Source of the DNA: Haplosporangium gracile
Lineage: Eukaryota; Mortierellomycota; Mortierellomycetes; Mortierellales; Mortierellaceae
DNA: 21,507 bases
Reading direction: 5' to 3'
NCBI GenBank assembly: GCA_015499985.1
Contig: JAAAUF010000720.1
Span: 1-21,507, forward strand
In this document: positions 17,227 to 21,507 of the stretch, piece after piece
How the letters are laid out: every line of letters starts with the position of its first letter
Position numbering within the stretch: the first letter of the stretch is position 1
Notes under the pieces: generated by a model
Told to the model about the DNA's origin: nothing
Databases searched by the model: none
Seen by the model: the letters and a program-made list of their open reading frames with translations, nothing else
Made by a program: the position numbers and the translations under genes

Positions 17227-19121
17227 ATGAGTGCCTCGTCCACTGTCCGCTCCGGACTCAACATCGTCCGCCATGTCGTCCCTGCTTCCACCCCTTCCTT
17301 CAAACTCGCATGCAACACCTACCGTCGCACCACCCCTCTCCCCACTCCAATTAAAACAACTCCCCCCATTATTTTTACACATGCAAACGGATTCCATAAA
17401 GAGATTTGGGAGCCGGTCATCAGCCGACTGAGCCCTCCCTGGGCCAACAGCGACATGTATGCCTTTGATTGCAGGAACCAGGGTGATAGCGCTGTCCTTA
17501 ACAAGGACGTCCTTGAAAAGCATTGTAAGCTATTGTCTCTTATTGAGCTGGGAAGGCGACGGCTGCGGTGTTGCGATTGACAGCTTGACTTGTTTTTGCC
17601 TACGCCGTGTTCTTAAAGTGACTAGAGCTAATAAGGGGTGTGGATCATGTTTTGTTTTGTTCTTGCAACATCATTAACCCTCCTCTGTTCCCCTTTCCCT
17701 TGTTCTTGTTTACCATGGAACCGAAATAGTCGATTGGTACTCATATGCGCATGATATCCTCCAGATTGTTGATACCTTTGGCCTCAAAAAGGCCATTGGT
17801 GTCGGACACAGGTACCGTTTTGATATTTACATGATCAATTGCGATACTTCTTTCACACGTGGAGTCCTGCGTTTTTACTAAACGTCGATCTTTTATAACT
17901 TATCGATTCACATTCATATAGTTTTGGAGCAAGTGCCTTGTAAGTTGAAGAGACCCTGCATCATCATCATTACCCGTCAATTGACCTCAGCAGCCTCTGT
18001 ACTAACACAACCTGCCTCACTATCCAACCCATCCATATAATAGCTTTCTGGCAGAGGTAATGCGTCCTGGTACATTTTCTGCGATTGTTGCCGTCGACCC
18101 TACCAACTTCCCCAAGGAGATCTACATGAACGCATCCATGGACGATCACCCTATGGCCCAGCTCACCCTCAGGCGACGCGATACCTGGAAGAGCAGGTAC
18201 TTTTTCATTGTTTTTTGTCGCTTTTGATACGTCTAGTTAGTTATTAAAGCACTACTAACCCTGTACTTGATATCTTCTTGTCAATATCGATGACATAGGG
18301 AGGAGTGCAAGGCCAATTTGTTACAGAAAAAGTTCTTTAAGGCCTGGCACCCCGAGGCATTGGACCTCTACATCGTAAGTCGACCAACCCTGTCCCTTGT
18401 CAATTGCACTGCCATCAATGAGAACTAAGGCTATGCATGAACTAATTACGCCCCTTGTCTTGCACAAACACCTTCCTTAACCAACAGGAGCATGGTATGC
18501 TTGATGTTGTGAATGAGGATGGGTCCACAGGAATCACACTCAAGTGTCCCAAGTACCAGGAGGCAACCACATTTGCCTGTGTGGGTACTGGCCTGCACGA
18601 CTCTTTTGAGAGGATGAGCGAGATCCAGATCCCTATCCACATTGTCTCTGGCGAGAACTCTGACATCAAGTAAGCCATAATTATTTATTGTCCACAGATA
18701 TCACGTACTTTTCACAGGGTCCTCGATTTGTTCTCCGGCCAGGTTGATCATTGGCTGGAGAGAAGAAGACGAATCGATGCGTCGCTTACACTGCACCCAC
18801 CACAATTACTTTTTTCTTTCACCCTTTGTTAGCCCAGAGGAGTTGGTCAAGATGAAACTTGCGCGCTGCAAATATGGGTCCCTTGAGATCATGAAGAGTG
18901 CCGGCCATTTATTGAGCTTGGAGAAGCCTCAAGAGACCGGTATGAGATTTCTATGTTTATTTCTTACGCGTCGTTGTCCTAAAGATGAAAGGAGTATGCT
19001 AATTACATTTTCATTTTTGTGTGCGCGCTGTTGTGTTTTATTAGCTGACCAGATCTCGGGTTTCTTGGACCGTATCCTTGAGTTGCCTGTTGAACAGGAG
19101 CAGCTCAAGGCCAGACTCTAG
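17227..19121 (+). CDS. Alpha/beta-fold hydrolase, probable peroxisomal (Lpx1-like)
   Basis: A serine hydrolase of the alpha/beta fold; the substrate is unknown, but relatives include yeast peroxisomal lipase Lpx1. Eight exons: 17227-17524, 17730-17811, 17922-17939 (18 nt), 18044-18196, 18299-18374, 18488-18669, 18833-18939 and 19045-19121; borders are GT..AG, the phase closes, and the product is 330 residues. It shows IIFTHANGFHKEIWEP (about 48-63, the oxyanion region), FDCRNQGDS (80-88), the nucleophile elbow GHSFG with Ser127, a late strand PIHIVSGENSDIN with Asp268 (or Glu265) as the likely acid, and SAGHLLSLEKP with His295 as the catalytic base. The protein ends in Ala-Arg-Leu, an accepted PTS1 variant for peroxisomal import. 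The N-terminus (residues 1-35) has several Arg/Lys and no acidic residue, so mitochondrial targeting is also possible. The Ser127 codon is split by intron 2. Confidence 0.92.
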
Positions 19122-19248
19122 ACAAAAACAAGTAACCCATCCTCGATTGTAATAATACCACCGCTCCAGATCTTGGGTTGCCATGTAGACGAATCACGGA
19201 AGTAGATATCACCGTATTACACTCATCGAATTAAATGTATATGACAAG

Positions 19249-19254
19249 AATAAA
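19249..19254 (+). terminator. Poly(A) signal for the hydrolase gene
   Basis: AATAAA, about 128 nt after the hydrolase stop codon. Confidence 0.55.
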
Positions 19255-19259
19255 GAACA

Positions 19260-20500
19260 GAACCGGGGAATCGTATTTCATAATGATAGATTGGTATGTC
19301 TTCGGGGAATGATAGTGATATAGTGTGAGATTGAGGGTAAAGAATAAAAGGGGCTCTAGGAGCCATCAAGGATGGATAATGAATGAGGGAGCTTTCTCTT
19401 GATTCCTTTTCTTTCCACATCATTTCATCTCCGTCCGCGAACCCTTTTTTTTTCTGTCTCCCTCTATCTCGTAATCTACATGCGTGCTTACACTACCACT
19501 CTGAAATAGCCAATTCACATTCCTCCGAGAAAATGCACTCTGTATAGCGCCGTCCTCTTTAGTTAATTCTCCGCGCGACACAGTCTTCCAGTTGCTCTTC
19601 ATAGCAATCAGTACAACAATCACCTTGTTTGTTAATAGAAAACACCAAAAGAACAGCAACAATAGGCGAGGCAGGTGAGTGAGGTTGATTCATCGAAACT
19701 AGAAACTCAATGTTCTGCAACACCATGCTGCACCTCCCTTTTTCATTTTTTGCTTTTACTGTTCCCGATTGGTGACATGTGCGAATGCAAAATGCACACA
19801 AAACCAGTATTTTCTTGCCGGTTTCCTCTTTTGTGCAGTTGGGAGAACAAGGTTATTTTACCTACAGGAGAGAGCGCGTGTTGTGGTTGGTTCATTTTTT
19901 TTTTGTTATTGTTGTTGCGTTGTGCGTTGTTGAGGTAACCTTTTTTTTCCTTTTGTTGTTTTTTTTTTTTTTTGGCCTTTGGGCCATTTTTCGTGCGATT
20001 GTGTGCTTGGGTTTTCTTTGTATTCGTCTATTTGTTTGATTGTTTGTTTGTTTGTTGTTGTTGACCAAGGGCGGGCAAACGAGTGAGTACCTGGGATAGT
20101 TGTGTGTATGTGAAATAAGGAACAAGCAACAGGGATGTGAGGAAAACAGCCATGAAGAAAGAGAGAAAGAGAAGGATATATATATGAGAGAAGGATATAT
20201 ATATATATATGAGAGAAGGAAACGCAGATGATCGTCGAGGAAGAGAATAGAACAAGAGCATTTGTTTTATTTGTTGTCGTGTGAGGATGGATAGGAGAAG
20301 ACAGACAAAGAGAGAGAGAGATACAGAGGGCGATGGCCAACTTTTGATTGCAAAAGAAAAACATCGACTCACGCGTAAGCTCTACTTTTGGGTGAACAAA
20401 TCCAAACAACGAGCCAAAGAATAGCAGTGAAGGAATCGAGGGTATACGATATTTGTGTCTGAGCCGAAGCACAAAAGAAGAAGGAGGGAGAGAGACTAGG
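19260..20500. other. Intergenic stretch with low-complexity sequence
   Basis: No supportable gene. It holds long T runs (about 19960-19975 and shorter ones), (GTTT)n-like sequence at about 20035-20055, and a TA/GAGAGAAGGA repeat. Short minus-strand frames exist: one at 19559-19801 has several Cys residues (for example CCTDCYEEQLEDC), and one beginning at 20152 reads MAVFLTSLLLVPYF like a signal peptide and is followed by a GTACTC donor-like site. I could not join them into a gene. Confidence 0.5.
20169..20220. repeat. Tandem GAGAAGGA + (TA)n units
   Basis: Two consecutive units of a GAGAAGGA block followed by a TA run (the second run is longer), then a third GAGAGAAGGA. A simple expandable repeat. 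Confidence 0.85.
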
Positions 20501-20947
20501 CCTGGCCGAAGCACAGAGAGGGAGCCCTGCTTTTTCTTTTCTTTTTTTTTTCTTGGTTCGTTTTCTACTGTCTCTTTTGCTTTTCTTATTCTTCTTCCTA
20601 TTGACACACACTTACACCCACAACGGAGACACTCTTGTCTTCCAAAGGTGTACTCAAAACCCTTATCTTCATCAACCCCCCCGTCTCTCTCTTACCTACC
20701 ACCTCCCTCTCTCCCTCTTCATCTTCTCCTCTTTCCTTTTCAACTTTCCTCGTCTATCATCAGCCATACACACCTCTTCGTCTCCTCACACCTCCCTCAC
20801 CTTTTTCTCTTCTTTTTCCGCGCTCACCTCTTCACGCTACGTCCACAGACCACACCGAAGCACCACCGAGAGACAGATCATCTACCCGCCGAAAAGCTCA
20901 TTCACCATCATCATCACCATTACACAGACACTCTCTTAGTGCTCATC
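20501..20947 (+). promoter_or_regulatory. Long pyrimidine-rich leader of the kinase gene
   Basis: From about 20525 to 20850 the plus strand is dominated by C and T, followed by a CATCATCACC-type run up to the start codon at 20948. It is longer than the other leaders in the window. Several short frames open in it but show only low-complexity Ser/Leu/Phe, so I read it as promoter plus 5' UTR. Confidence 0.5.
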
Positions 20948-21507
20948 ATGACTCCATCGCCCTCACCCGACTCATCCTTGCCTGGAATAGGTAAACGCCG
21001 TCATCCAACCATGTGCTTATTTCTCCACACCAACGACGAAGATGACCGAGCGAACGACCTAGCCCTTTCCTGATGTTTTTATTTATTTTTTTGTTTCATT
21101 TCACAGCCCACTACACCTTCGTGCGGCAACTAGGCCAGGGTCGGTTCTGTGTGGTCCATCTCGCTCGGCACTTTTACACGGAAAAGCTGGTAGGATCCCC
21201 TTTCTTTCACACCCGCCCCTTCCCCGTCTCCTTGTACCCCGACCCGACCTGGCCCCCTTCACTCCATTTTCAACAACTTTTACACACACACGCGCGCACA
21301 TACTTAACTCCCAGTCCCTGCTTCACCTCCGACCTTCTCTCGCCTCACCCGTCCGTTCGTCTGTCCGTCAATCTTTTTCTCACTCTCTGACGACGACCTT
21401 ATCCCCACCTTCCACTTCAATGTCCTACTGTACACATTTCATTTCCCGACACACTTAAATCCACACATGAACAGATAAAGTCATGCACGACAACTGGTGG
21501 AAAAAAA
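20948..21507 (+). CDS. Protein kinase, 5' end only (runs off the window)
   Basis: Exon 1 is 20948-20990 (MTPSPSPDSSLPGI plus one base). Exon 2 is 21107-21189, joined in phase across a 116-nt GT..AG intron, and encodes HYTFVRQLGQGRFCVVHLAR and then HFYTEKL. This is the first strand pair of a protein kinase domain: a glycine-rich loop, G24-Q-G26-R-F-C29, with Val31 as the hydrophobic anchor. The third loop glycine is Cys. The VAIK lysine and everything after it are not seen. After the donor at 21190 there is a CT-rich intron, and a candidate acceptor at 21473-21474 leads to a frame starting IKSCTTTGGKK, but that join would lack the usual residues before the lysine, so the third exon is unresolved. 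The kinase subfamily cannot be named from about 42 residues. Confidence 0.65.

Noticed and set aside
19906..20607. A 233-codon minus-strand frame
   Set aside because: Pure low-complexity Lys/Ser/Phe/Leu translation of simple repeats and of the antisense kinase leader.

Overview
The window is nuclear DNA of a filamentous fungus. Genes are dense, split by many introns of about 100-200 nt with GTA/GTR donors and YAG acceptors, and preceded by CT-rich leaders. The mix of genes and the intron density suggest an early-diverging lineage such as Mortierellomycota/Mucoromycota. That placement is inference from style, not from a database match. I assembled all exon structures by hand by joining frames across GT..AG introns and checking phase.

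Layout: 1-310 is the end of a retroelement RNase H-like frame, fronted by a near-perfect fold-back repeat. 311-2450 is poorly coding, with a truncated-looking gene start and scattered short frames. 2571-3812 (-) is NEDD8 in five tiny exons. 4050-4850 (+) is prefoldin subunit 1, divergent from NEDD8. 5127-8154 (-) is the succinate dehydrogenase flavoprotein SDH1, convergent with prefoldin. 8456-9560 (-) is MAM33/p32, a mitochondrial matrix acidic protein. 9924-12392 (+) is ULA1/NAE1, the regulatory half of the NEDD8-activating enzyme, divergent from MAM33. 12665-14209 (-) is an intronless, Ser/Thr/Pro-rich protein with a C-terminal membrane anchor. 14210-17226 holds no gene I can support. 17227-19121 (+) is an alpha/beta hydrolase ending in a peroxisomal-type ARL tripeptide. 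19122-20947 is non-coding and low in complexity. 20948 to the end (+) is the 5' end of a protein kinase gene.

Functionally the window mixes neddylation (NEDD8 and one subunit of its E1), mitochondrial respiration/matrix proteins (SDH1, MAM33), protein folding (prefoldin) and a probable peroxisomal hydrolase. The most notable points are NEDD8 and its E1 subunit lying about 6 kb apart, two short divergent promoters that pair unrelated housekeeping genes, a 10-nt coding microexon in SDH1, a one-residue (Cys) tail on the NEDD8 precursor, and the hydrolase with possible dual organelle signals. I see no clear undescribed multi-gene system, no CRISPR array, and no tRNA or rRNA.
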